Origin: Incurvaria masculella
Taxonomy: Eukaryota > Arthropoda > Insecta > Lepidoptera > Incurvariidae
Reading direction: 5' to 3'
DNA: 64,000 nucleotides
Assembly: GCA_946894095.1 (NCBI GenBank)
Contig: OX335653.1
Coordinates: 9,801,001-9,865,000 of the forward strand
Part shown: one piece after another, positions 42,540-53,023 of the stretch
How positions within the stretch are numbered: the stretch's first letter is position 1
Layout: each line of letters opens with the position of its first letter
The notes under the pieces: model-generated
What the model was told of the DNA's origin: nothing
The model's input: the letters and a program-made list of their open reading frames with translations, nothing else
The model's database searches: none
Position numbers and translations under genes: made by a program

Positions 42540-42975
42540 AGTCTATACATTCTGGGATACCTCGGGGTATGGCACTGTACTAAGTCCAAGTAACCAATAG
42601 GGTACTGAGCTGATCCGTCCCACAGATGTGAATAATACTCCACGCAAGACAAGATCAGGGGGCCCATTCAGGTAAGAGTGAGTTCGAGTTCCGGTGTGAG
42701 TTAACCTAAAAATAGCTGGGAAACATATTTTCATTTAAATAACGTAACCGTTATTTATTGTCCGATTTTTACCTAAATGTAATGATGTTCAAGAAGTGTG
42801 GAAACATTGACTATTTGAAAAAGTGATTTGATATTTGGTGACGAATTCGAACTCACTCTTGCCTTGAATGGACACCCTGCGCCTTGTAAAGCAGCATTTT
42901 GGCTCCTATTGAGGTATATGGTTTTATGGGTTAGGAGACAAAGGGCTCCAGAAGATGGAAACCCGGGAATTTCAT
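42540..42975 (-). pseudogene. LINE reverse transcriptase remnant split by a MITE
   Basis: ATACCTCGGGG..., CCCACAGATGTGAATAATAC and TCCACGCAAGAC before 42658, then CTGCGCCTTGTAAAGCAGCA after 42877, match in order the LINE fragment at 27255-27355. The two halves are separated by the 218-bp insertion at 42659-42876. Confidence 0.6.
42659..42876. mobile_element. MITE inserted in a LINE fragment (about 218 bp)
   Basis: Left arm GGCCCATTCAGGTAAGAGTG then AGTTCGAGTT. Right arm, inverted, GTCCATTCAAGGCAAGAGTG then AGTTCGAATT. The centre is AT-rich and noncoding. The neighbouring LINE half-copies give the pre-insertion state. Confidence 0.7.
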
Positions 42976-44112
42976 ATTTTAGCGATTATGCATAGCACAG
43001 TTTCCGTTTTTTCCTAGGATCCGAAACCCAGCCGATATCTCAATTCAAGGCGCATCACGACTTCTCGCCTCGAGCACATCACAGAAGCAGAACGACACAA
43101 CAATACCTGCGTAGAGGCACGATTGTAATCTAAGGTGATAATTTGTTACGCTAACAACTGAATCGTACAACTCGACTTTCGTTTTTAAGATATTTGTTCA
43201 AGTTTGGGTGGCTTACTTTTGAGCAATTACAAAGTGAATGTTTTCTTATGTTTAACTTAGAAAGTGGCTATGAACTTAGTTTCAATCTTTCTTCGTTGGA
43301 AATATGTCCTTTCATTCTGTAATCTGTCTGTTTTATAATTATATAATTATAATCTATTTTATAATTCAACACTTCAAATATCCCGCCTTCGGTTAGTCAC
43401 TTTCGTAAAAAAAAACTTCCATCAGAAAATATTCCCAAGCTCATTTCTACAGGAAAATTATCAATAATAAAAAGAATAATATCGACCAACTTTTATACCA
43501 ATCTGGGCGGGATTAACCCGACCACCTAGTAATTAAGAAAGCCAAAGTTTTACGTTGAATCAAATCCATGCACAGAAAGAAATGCAGTGAGATCACTTTT
43601 TTCGTATTTTACAATACAATGCAGTACAGTCCAATAAAGTGAAAAGCCTGGCACGTCACATGGTTACTTCGGGAACGAATGCATTCTTTTAGGCGTATGC
43701 CATTGCAATATATGTGAATTTATGTATTCGTAATAAAAACAACATTGTTAATCCAAGAAAATTGGGAAAGAGCGGTTGGGCAAGAAATGTACGGTCTAGA
43801 TAGATCAAATCAAACAAATACATAAGTGACATTTAGGCACACACAGCAATTTCAATCAGCGTAGATTCACTACAGGCTTCACATTTTACTCATATTCGCG
43901 TACGTGGCGGTGTGAATCGTAAACCCACATAGAGCAGGGTCTACATAAACCCGTTAACACACATTGAGTTTTGTTTGTTTCGCGCCGCTCTCTGCACCAA
44001 GCCGGCTCACGCAGTCGCCGTCTATGGGTAGAGATTTCTAGAATTATTTTACCAGCTGCATTCTCTTTCACATGAGCGATCAAGTGTCAACGATAACGAT
44101 ACCTCTACCGTT
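42976..44112 (-). repeat. Mostly unannotated; diverged SINE body at 43485-43700
   Basis: ATACCAATCTGGGCGGGATT, GACCACCTAGTAATTAAGAA and AAGCCTGGCACGTCACATGG are inverted shared-body words. The rest shows no supported feature. Confidence 0.45.
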
Positions 44113-44235
44113 ACCGAACTCCCGTGGTATCCTGTCAGCTGGGACGCTGACCGGTACCGATCTCCCGTGGTGGCGTGTCAGCTGCGATGCTGACCGATAC
44201 CGAACTGTCGTGGTGGCGTATAGGCTGCGATGATG
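44113..44235. repeat. 43-bp minisatellite, 2.9 copies
   Basis: Units start ACCGAACTCCCGTGGTATCC, ACCGATCTCCCGTGGTGGCG and ACCGAACTGTCGTGGTGGCG and share TGTCAGCTG and GATGCTGACCG words. Confidence 0.85.
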
Positions 44236-44928
44236 TTTTTTGCGCGTCGGACACCTGACCGTGGTGCCAAGCGCTCGTAAATCAATACACATTTCTAAAA
44301 TGCAAAAATACAAAAATGCGTTCATTGGGACAAATGTGTAGCAAATTCGGTATAGAATTACCCCTTAGAAGAAATGTATCGAATTACCAAACACCCTGCA
44401 TAGATAATATCTAGTTTATTATAACATGTTTATTAGTTCTAAAGCAAGAGTAGTTTAAAAATGTGCTTTTGAGAGCCGTTTATCATGCACATCACTCTTA
44501 TGAGAGACCAACTTGATCGATTAATCACATTTCGTAAAGTTATGTTATTTTTGCTGCTACATTGCGGTTCAATACCACTGTGCCATCTCCAAGACCGCAC
44601 AGCTTCCTCACCGCCCCGCTCACCCCAACAATAGCGTGGGAGTCTCTGTAAAAGCGTGTGGACGATTGCATTTTCGTGAGACAACCAATATTACAGCTAT
44701 TGTCAGTGTAATGACTGCTATGGTACAGTTAACTAGCTCTCAACATTGTCACACATGCATAATGAACCTACCTAAACGGTCGGGTGAAGCGAAAGTTATG
44801 CCCGGCGAAACAAAGGTAAATTGCCTGGGAGTTCATTCGTGAACTTGAAACCATGAACTCTATGTATTTTATACAGTTTTTATTTGTATATACTTCTAGC
44901 AAACACTATTTGCTCATTAAAAAAATTT
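44236..44928. other. Unannotated
   Basis: No supported feature. Short frames only. Confidence 0.4.
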
Positions 44929-45246
44929 AAAAAACCAGCGAAGTGCGAGTTGGATTCACACATCAAGGGTTCCGTACCATCGTACAAGATCTGACACATT
45001 TTTTTATGTAGCCTGCCATGGATGGCTATTACCACACAAAACATGTTTCAAATGAAAGCCAACCCATTATTTTTTTACATTGTTACTATTATTACTATTG
45101 TTATAGCGGCAATAGAAATAAACACTCTATGAAAATTTCAGCTGTCTATTACGTTTCATGTGATTCAACCCATTGACAGACGAAGGGGCAGCGGAGGCTT
45201 AGTAGTAGGGTTTCGTTGGCACTCTTTGGGTACGGAACGCTAAAAA
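44929..45246 (+). mobile_element. GACG-bearing repeat family, copy 4, with a nested SINE tail
   Basis: AAAACCAGCGAAGTGCGAGT to GGGTACGGAACGCTAAAAA. The GACG tract is nearly lost. At 45003-45042 TTTATGTAGCCTGCCATGGA and TGGCTATTACCACACAAAAC is an inverted SINE tail sitting where other copies have the poly(T)/GTATGG segment. Confidence 0.7.
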
Positions 45247-45254
45247 GGAACACT

Positions 45255-45335
45255 TATATAATCTTTGTACAAGGCTGGACTCGAACCAGCAAGTAAACCT
45301 TTCGCCGGCAGTGCTATCCAACTTATTATTCAATC
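45255..45335 (-). repeat. tRNA-like SINE head
   Basis: The minus strand has GGATAGCACTGCCGGCGAAA and GGTTCGAGTCCAGCCTTGTA, the head of the SINE family at 4545-4710. Confidence 0.55.
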
Positions 45336-47384
45336 AAGATGGATATCAAATATATGAATGTTTTAACTAAAATAAAAGTACTGTTTAAACTTTCATAGCG
45401 CATTTAAAATAAAAAAGTTAACTTGAGACTTGAGAGTTAACTTGTTGTACATTCGGAAGTCAGAAAAGAAAGAGCCACCGAAAACACTCTTTAATAAACC
45501 ACAAAAGCGGGTGATGATGAATAGCCACCTGACAATGGAGCAAGTTGTATGACACGCCACGCGCGCGCGCTTCGGAGCTCGCGCCACTGTGCTCTACTAA
45601 GTGAATAGAAATTGAAAGTGTAGGTATCGTGTGCGTGAAGCTGAGGGGACCATTCCAATTAGCCAACGCAATCCAACATTTGATATGACGTCCATTTGTT
45701 TATTCATCCATCTTGGGTGCTATTTGATGGGTGAAAACTCGGCGAGACAATCTATTAGACTTGACAGCTCAACAAAAGTCGAGTCAAGTGATTTATTTGT
45801 CAGGAATATGATTTGTGATTGGCAATGAAAAGGAGCAATGTTGGGAATTTGAAACCGCGGAAGATATTTTTGGAATTTACTATAAGCTGTGGAGATCTTA
45901 TAGAACAATTGCGATAGCCTCGGGCTTAAAATCTTAATAGAAACCTAATATCAGATACCCTATAGATTAGTTAACAAAATATTAGAAAAGTTATCTTATG
46001 CGGACTTTAGTTCGCTCATTAGCCTACAAAACGATTGGATTAGCATATTTTTCTAGATCCTGAAATATATTTAATGAAAAGTAACGCCGAACCCCCCGCA
46101 TGCGTTTAACTTACTCTTGATCGCTACTTAAAAACGTTATTAAAAGTCTTTGATTATTTTAACCCTATATACAACCGATTTGCGCCGTCGCTGCACATAA
46201 TACATATTTTGAAAACTTACGGTTCCCCGGTGTGCGATGCCGTGCTAGGACGAAATGTTTCGCCTCCAACGACGAAGGCGTCTTTGGAGTTCTAGTGAGA
46301 CCGTAATATTTCAAAACACTAGATGTAGTCTCTATTCGTCTAACCCCAGGTAGGTTGAAATAGCACCAGTATTACTTGAATATTAGTAAATGAAATAAAA
46401 CTTCAACATTTGATACGAAACCCTCGGACGCAAAGGTCGTTGACCTGTCTTCGAATCGGTTGCCATTACCGTTCCATTTTCCAAAACTGACGAGAACACC
46501 GAGATCGGAAGAAAGTGTATTTGTTTCATTTGCACTTTCACTTGACATTACGATATTGACACTCGTGGAATGTCCGTCACGACTTCACACGATGGGCCCG
46601 GTCCCCTTCCCCCACAACAGCGCCGTCGTCGTTTCGGTGACATCTCACCACTGACACATCGTAGATAATGAGGGCCCTGAGAGATGTGGCGGCTAATGAC
46701 AGCACGAAGTGCCTGATAGCCTGAGGGTATTATTCCGGAATGATAGGAGATAGTAACTGAAAGGGAAAGCCCGTTGCATAGTCCGTAAAATAAAGCTTGG
46801 GTCCTGAGACAGCTGTCAGAGTGACAAACCTAGGGCTAGGGCGATGTTTTAAAAATCGAGCATAATAAATAGTCCATTATTGTTACTAATTCATATCATC
46901 GAAATTGATTGAATTGAAAGTGAATGAATTGTGGTTAAGTCAAACAAAATAAATATGACGTTACTGGTTTTGTATTCATTTATGAGTGAATGATCTAATA
47001 ATACTGCATTTCAATCATAATTGGTAGCAGCCTAATGCGGCGACAAAACGAGATTGAAAAATATGCAGTTAACGATATTCAATCTTTCAGTATTTTGTTT
47101 TAACCGTCTCCAGCAATCCAATGTTAGGAATGAATAATTTGCGTAATGATGGTATAGCCACAGTTCATAGTCAATCCTGATGTTGTTGAAACCTTATGTC
47201 CGTGGCATTCCGCCGCCTCAAAGGAGTTATCTTGAATTTTCCTTTATTCACCTCTTAAGCAATGGCATAAGAAAATCACTAATACAAAGGAATAAGAAGC
47301 GGACCTAGAGCCGCTTAGTAATAGGGCTTGTGGTTTGTAGTGTCGAAAACCAAAAAAAAATTTCACGTGCATGTTCATTGATAA
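45336..47384. other. Mostly unannotated; Penelope-like motif at 46205-46320
   Basis: On the minus strand 46205-46320 has TCGTCGTTGGAGGCGAAACA and GAACCGTAAGTTTTCAAAAT, related to 31470-31570. The 64-codon frame at 46460-46654 has no recognised motif. The rest is AT-rich. Confidence 0.4.
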
Positions 47385-47565
47385 CTCGGGTCACACCATG
47401 GTTTGGAAAACCTGTAAAACCGTAGCTCCATATTTACTTACTAGATGGTAGGGCTCAGACCACACGTCGTTACCACACGAGTAAATATCCATATCGGAGA
47501 CTCCTGCGCTGGTGGTCGAACCGGCAATAAAAATTGACCGTATTTTTCATCCGGTTCCACGTTGC
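47385..47565 (+). repeat. Shared-body SINE fragment
   Basis: CCATGGTTTGGAAAACCTGT, ACTAGATGGTAGGGCTCAGA and TGGTCGAACCGGCAATAAAA. Confidence 0.6.
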
Positions 47566-48134
47566 CTGCCAAGCTTTATGCGAGACCGCATTGCCCTCTC
47601 TCTTGGTCGCCATATTTCATTCCACAGCCATAAACAAGACGCCGCCGCCGCCGTTCCGCGCATCACGCACGCGCGAAATGTGTTGATCATGTGCGTTATT
47701 ACAGTCCACAATATTTCGCATGTGCGTTATTACAGTCCACAATATTTCGCAGCACGTCGAATCAATATGACCCCATACGTCGACATTTTACGTCGCTTTA
47801 TATGAGTTGTAGTCAAAAGGTACATACATTTAAGAAAGCGGCATTTATGAACTTCAGATTGTCATGTACGCGTTATAAAATGTTTACAATTCGTTCTTTG
47901 ATGCTTAGTTTGGCGAAATCGTTGCATATTAATAACGTATGTTATGAAATGGTTCTTTATTTTACGAAATTTTTCGATAGCGGTAAATATAATTGACAGA
48001 CAAAGTTCATTTATACAATCAAAAGGTGTTCGTCACATCGACAAACAAAACATTTTTGCAGGTAAGAATGGTCATTTGTAAGGTTTTGACCCGTGACACC
48101 TGTTGCGAAATGTCACTTGTTATCACAATACGAT
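47566..48134. repeat. Unannotated, with a 31-bp tandem duplication at 47688-47749
   Basis: CATGTGCGTTATTACAGTCC plus ACAATATTTCG is repeated twice without differences, period 31. Nothing else recognised. Confidence 0.8.
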
Positions 48135-48447
48135 TTTTATGGTTCCGTACCCAAAGGGAAAAAACGGAACCCTATTACTAAGCCTCCGCTGACCGTCCGT
48201 CCGTCCGTCCGTCCGTCCGTCTGTGCCCTGTGACATGTATCTCATGAATCGTAATAAGTAGGCAGCTGAAATTTTCAGAGATTGTGTATTTATTTTGCCG
48301 CTATAACAACAAGTAGGTAGGTAAAATAAAAAAAATCATCAAACTTAAAGGCCCCCATACCAAAAACGTGATTTTTTTGCGTTAAATCTTGTACGATGGT
48401 ACGGAACCCTTCGTGTGCAAGTCCTACTCGCACTTGGCCGTTTTTTC
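48135..48447 (-). mobile_element. GACG-bearing repeat family, copy 5
   Basis: Inverted: GGTTCCGTACCCAAAGGGAA, CTATTACTAAGCCTCCGCTG, a CGTC tract at 48191-48225, and GCAAGTCCTACTCGCACTTG at the other end. Confidence 0.75.
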
Positions 48448-48469
48448 CTTTATTTTTGCTTTACTGTTC

Positions 48470-48603
48470 CATGGTTCGGAAACCATGTACGTTGACGTTG
48501 ATTTTAATGTTTTGTCCTTTCGTGCACTCGGCCCTTAGTAATTCCTTCGATCATAAATCATGATGGTAGTGTTATGGTATTAGCCAACCATGTCAGATTG
48601 TAT
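48470..48603 (+). repeat. Shared-body SINE fragment with internal deletion
   Basis: CCATGGTTCGGAAACCATGT, then directly AATTCCTTCGATCATAAATC and TATTAGCCAACCATGTCAGA. Confidence 0.55.
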
Positions 48604-48855
48604 AAAAAAACCGGTCAAGCCCGAGAAGGACTCGCTTACGAAGGGTTTCGAACCATTATATAAGATTTGAATGATGGACCCCTTTAATTATTATTTTTAC
48701 TATTTTTTGTTAAAGCGGCAACAGAAATACACACTCTGAAATGTTTGGCTGTCTAGCTATGAGATACAGTCCCGTGATAGACGGACGGACGGACAGTGGA
48801 GGCTTAGTAATAGGGTTCCGTTTGGTACACTTTGGGTACGGAACCGGAAAAAAAT
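48604..48855 (+). mobile_element. GACG-bearing repeat family, copy 6
   Basis: AAACCGGTCAAGCCCGAGAA to GGGTACGGAACCGGAAAAA, with a short GACG tract near 48781. It follows a SINE tail directly. Confidence 0.7.
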
Positions 48856-49394
48856 TAAACAATATTCCGATTTAATTGTCATTGGGCTCAACCGAACGCG
48901 TCAATGCTGCCAGTGGGTGCTTGTTCCGACCGAGAGGTGAGTGTCGGAAGTCCGCCGGCGGCGACGATAAGTGAAGTGATCCGCTGAGGATGTGTCGCCG
49001 CGAGCTGTGGGTATCGGTGGCGATGCGGCGCGGTGCGGCGGAGCGGAGAGCAGTAGGCCTATTCTTGGAATTCCGTGCTCAGGAATCAGGAATCTTCCAT
49101 TCGAGAAACTAACTTTTATAGTGGTTGTCAAAGCATTTTTCTCGACGAAAATCCTGGAAATCATTGAAAAACCTTTCCGTCGAAAAAACCGCTTAGACAG
49201 CCGCTATAAAAATATATCATAAACTATAATTCCTGATTCCTGAGAGCGGGATTCCATGAATAGGCCCCCAGCGCCCTCGCGGCGCGGCGGAGAGAGTGCG
49301 CGATGTAGGTGACGGTACCGTTCCGCCGGCTCCCGCTGCGCGCGCGCTGTCGGCGGCCACTTCTAATTTCAAATCTTATAAAAAAAACTAGCCA
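48856..49394. other. GC island interrupted by a MITE
   Basis: 48900-49054 and 49267-49370 are CpG-rich (GATGCGGCGCGGTGCGGCGG, CGCGGCGCGGCGGAGAGAGT) and form one island split by MITE family 2. No supported frame. It may be a promoter or exon. Confidence 0.4.
49055..49266. mobile_element. Foldback MITE family 2, copy 3
   Basis: AGGCCTATTCTTGGAATTCC and GTGCTCAGGAATCAGGAATC at the left, ATTCCTGATTCCTGAGAGCG and GGATTCCATGAATAGGCC at the right, with GTTGTCAAAGC and CCGCTATAAAA inside. Confidence 0.8.
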
Positions 49395-49440
49395 AGGTTC
49401 CCGGCGCCGCTCGGGCAAATTCACCCGAGCGGAGCCCGGT
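49395..49440. repeat. GCTCGGG hairpin
   Basis: CCCGGCGCCGCTCGGGCAAA pairs with TTCACCCGAGCGGAGCCCGG at a 6-nt loop. Related to 13450 and 60955. Confidence 0.55.
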
Positions 49441-50270
49441 GAAATGTGATCAGAAACCTTCGCGGTCGTGTTGTTCAAACAGTCAGTTTAAAAAATACTA
49501 TTTTAGGAATGAAAACAAAACTGTTCCACCGCAATCAGGCAGAAAAGGGACAGCCCAAGAGTCTGCACCAGTTGCTAAACGTTTCCAGTTTAAATTATCT
49601 GGTAAATCAAACTCTATCAGTTTATTACTAAGTTATATCTAACGTATTCAGAGAGCATCTGTCAAAACTTAGTACGAGATTAGCACCGGACTAACCATAC
49701 AAAAACTGGTTTAGTCCTGCGGATTAAAGTTAGTCCGCCCACTCTGAATAGGGCTGAATTTGATCGGAATGATTAGATAAGTAAAGTAGGTACCCTTTAT
49801 TTATGTCTAAATTAAACACTATACACGATTTCACTAGATCGTGTTAGCTATCGCAATCAAATGGTTTTTCAATCAAATGGCGGCGACCATCAGATGTACG
49901 AAAATATGTGAGGGAATTCGATCAATTGCTGCACTAGTCAGAAGTGGATGCCTAATATTCTACGCAGTAAGAGCGCAGAAGGTATGACATGAACGCTACT
50001 GATATGTGCAGAATTGATCGAATCCCTTCGCAGATTTTCTCACATATTACGCCGGTTACCCCCCAGCACCGCGTTGGAGGTGTAGCAGGCAGCTTCTCTA
50101 AGGTTAGCATTGGGGGTGACAATACGCAACTTTGACTGCGGGACGTGATTTTGCTTAATGCTCGGGTACCTGGAAAATAAGGTGTCATCTTCATCCATAC
50201 GGCACTCTTCATTAAGAGCACCCAGGAAAAACATCTTGTCGGAAAGACCTACTGCAGTAGGGGACGCATC
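49441..50270. other. Unannotated
   Basis: No supported feature. 50000-50260 has a minus-strand frame without motif. Confidence 0.35.
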
Positions 50271-50459
50271 ATAAAGTCCAAAAAGCACAAGGTCCAAAAC
50301 CCATACCGTCCAAAACACTAATGAATACGGAACTTTTTCAATTAGGTTAAGTTAGGTTAGGTTAGATTATAATATTTGCATTTATAAATATATTCAAAAA
50401 TGGATATCCAAAACTTTTGGATGTTCTGTGTTTTGGACCTTATGCTTTTTGGACTTTAT
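50271..50459. mobile_element. MITE carrying telomere-like repeats, copy 2
   Basis: The termini ATAAAGTCCAAAAAGCACAA and, inverted, ATAAAGTCCAAAAAGCATAA continue GGTCCAAAAC on both arms. 50342-50365 contains TTAGGTTAAGTTAGGTTAGG, the telomere-type repeat, on the strand opposite to copy 1. Confidence 0.75.
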
Positions 50460-50589
50460 GAATTTCAGGGGAGATTTTTCACGCTTAATCATTGGGATCA
50501 CAATTTCGTAAACTACTGAAGCCCAATCTTACCGGAATACTGCCTCTTGAATAAATATGGGCTCCGACTGGTCACGTGTAAAACTAATA

Positions 50590-50870
50590 CAATTGGGCCC
50601 ACTGCATTTCTTCCCGTGAATGTTTAAAGAGACGACTAAGGGATTTGTCGTTCGTGGTTAGAATAGTCGTAAAACTGTAGGTCCCCTCCCTTACTTTCAT
50701 TTCCTACCTTCGTTGATAGTGGTAATCCAGCCCGGGTTGGTACCAACTCATTGAATGAACGATGGTCGAAGCGCAACGGAAATTGTTCATGCTTTCCATC
50801 TAGTTCAATATAGCCACGCAATTAAAGGTAGGGTCTGGCATGGCACCTAGTTTCTATATGGTCTGCTGGG
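50590..50870 (+). repeat. Type-C SINE (GGGCCC segment plus shared body)
   Basis: AATTGGGCCCACTGCATTTC, AAGGGATTTGTCGTTCGTGG, CCGGGTTGGTACCAACTCAT, GATGGTCGAAGCGCAACGGA and GGCATGGCACCTAGTTTCTA. Confidence 0.7.
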
Positions 50871-51609
50871 TAAACGTTAATATCAATTATTCAAATCAAA
50901 TCAAAATAATGTTATTCGCATTAAAATATTAACAGCTAACTTTTAATAAGAAATTTTAATATTGATAAAAAATCATGTGAGTTCGTTGTTTTACTCCATA
51001 TTATTAAAATAACTTAAATCATAAAACAGTGTTGTCTAGCAATTTGTTTTTAATTCTTGTGTTAGTTTCTTCTCGCAATTCTCTTGGCAACACATTAACA
51101 CTATTGAAGTGCACACCCGTTCTTCTGAACCCTTCTTGAATTTTGATGTTGCGTGTCTACTACCATGGTGAATCTCATTTTAATTTTATTTTACAAAAGA
51201 ATACATTTGTTTTAATATAACATTTTCACATACGTGACAGTAGGTGTGGTATTGGCCATTTATGTCCAGTTACATAAAAAAACCCATCGATTGATTATTG
51301 AATCCGAGATCAAGCGCTTGACTCTCCGAAGCCAGGCAGCATCCACGTGCTCCGCTCGAGGTGCCCCGGGCGGCACTCCGAAAATGCACAACTTTCACTC
51401 TTGAGCACCTGACCCAGTTCCGGTCATTTCGATTTCCATACACCGGTTAATGCCGTACGAATGACTTGGCACTCCGCCGCCGTGTCACCGCGAGGTTTAT
51501 CTCGATCAGCCGCCGCGCCGGTCGCCACTTCGCAGACACTCCAATTGGTATGATATTTCCGTCTGCGGTTAGTGGAAAGAGATCGGGCGGCTTCGGCTGT
51601 TCATTAGTA
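50871..51609. other. Unannotated
   Basis: AT-rich to 51240, with a SINE tail word GTGTGGTATTGGCCATTTAT-like at about 51245, then moderately GC-rich to 51600 without supported frame. Confidence 0.35.
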
Positions 51610-51906
51610 AAAAAACCGGCCAAGTGCGAGTCGGGCTCGCACACGAAGGGTTCCGTACCATCGAACAAGATTTAACACAAAAAAATCACGTTTTTTGTAT
51701 GGAGACCCCCTTTTATTCTTATTATTTTAAAATGTTACCTATTTGTTGTTATAGCAGCAAAATTAATACACACTCTGTGAAAATTTCAGCTACCTACCTA
51801 TTACGGTTCATGAGATACAGCCCTGTGACAGACGGACGGACGGACGGACAGCGGAGGCTTAGTAATAGGGTTCCGTTTTCACCCTTTGGGTACGGAACCC
51901 TAAAAA
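51610..51906 (+). mobile_element. GACG-bearing repeat family, copy 7 (full length)
   Basis: AAAAAACCGGCCAAGTGCGA to TTTGGGTACGGAACCCTAAA, with a GACG tract near 51831-51848. Confidence 0.8.
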
Positions 51907-52100
51907 ACCGGCCAAGTGCGAGTCGGACTTGCACACGAACGGTTCCGTAGCACCGTACAAGATGTAACACAAATAAATCAGGTTTTTTGTATGGGGGACC
52001 CTTTCACTGTTATTATTTTTAAATTGTACCTATTTGTTGTTATAGCGGCAAAATAAATACACATTGAAAATTTCGGCTGCCTACCTATTTCGGTTCATCA
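51907..52100 (+). mobile_element. GACG-bearing repeat family, copy 8 (3' truncated)
   Basis: CCGGCCAAGTGCGAGTCGGA starts directly at the end of copy 7, so the two form a tandem pair sharing the A-run. It stops near TTTCGGTTCATCAG, before the GACG tract. Confidence 0.75.
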
Positions 52101-53023
52101 GAGTTTAAGAAGCACAATTTCTTTATTACCTGTGTATTCTGGGGAAGAGAGATATTTATTAAGAGATATTTTAAGATGTTGCACGATCTCTATGGTGACT
52201 CTTGGTTGTAAGATGATCCCATATGATCGGAACACCTGATACATATAGGAAGGTATGGGATAGACTACAGAAATGGGAAGTGGGCATTATTAAGAGAAAA
52301 CATATTATCACAAAAATCTAAGTTCGGATATATTTTTACGTCCTCAAATGATTGGTTGAAGTAACGTTACCGAGCTATGGAGGCTATAAATAACATCCTA
52401 ATCATCGAGACAAATAACCCACCAAGGTCATCTTCATCATGTGGACATTTTCATGTCGTTACACCAGAAATAGAGACAAAATGTTTTGCTGATATTGATC
52501 TTGGAGTAAAAGAAGTTGAAATTTTTCTATTTCCAGTGCCACCACGTGAACAAACGTGACTGTTTCCTTTGCGACCCGTCCAGTTTAGATCGAACCCGGG
52601 GTTCAATGACATCGTACACGCCAACGGCCTCGTTCATGTTCATTTCATAACAGTGGAAAGAGAAAGAATTTACGTTATATCCCAAGGTCGACGTAAATAT
52701 TACAAAAAGCATGACAAAACGCCAATTGATGACATAAAATTAAACGACGGTACCTCTAAATGAATTCAATTTACATTGAGAATTACTTGAATGGTTACGG
52801 GGATACTGCCCAAAAATCGCATTACTTAAAATAAACGTAATTTTGTATAAAATAAACAAGATATCCACATCCAAGGCAGAGCTTTGTTAAAGCTACGTCA
52901 TTTGGATAAGATATGGAACATTTTCTAAAATAAAAAAATGTTAAATCGGCTTCATAAATCTGTTTCCAACAAGCGTAAATATAAACATGCTAACACCACC
53001 GTTTAGTAACTATGTCTTAGAAA
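52101..53023. other. Unannotated, two short plus-strand frames
   Basis: 52377-52559 (60 aa) and 52569-52763 (64 aa, ending IYVISQGRRKYYKKHDKTPI and a polar tail) look mildly protein-like but match nothing I recognise. They may be pieces of an old repeat. Confidence 0.25.
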
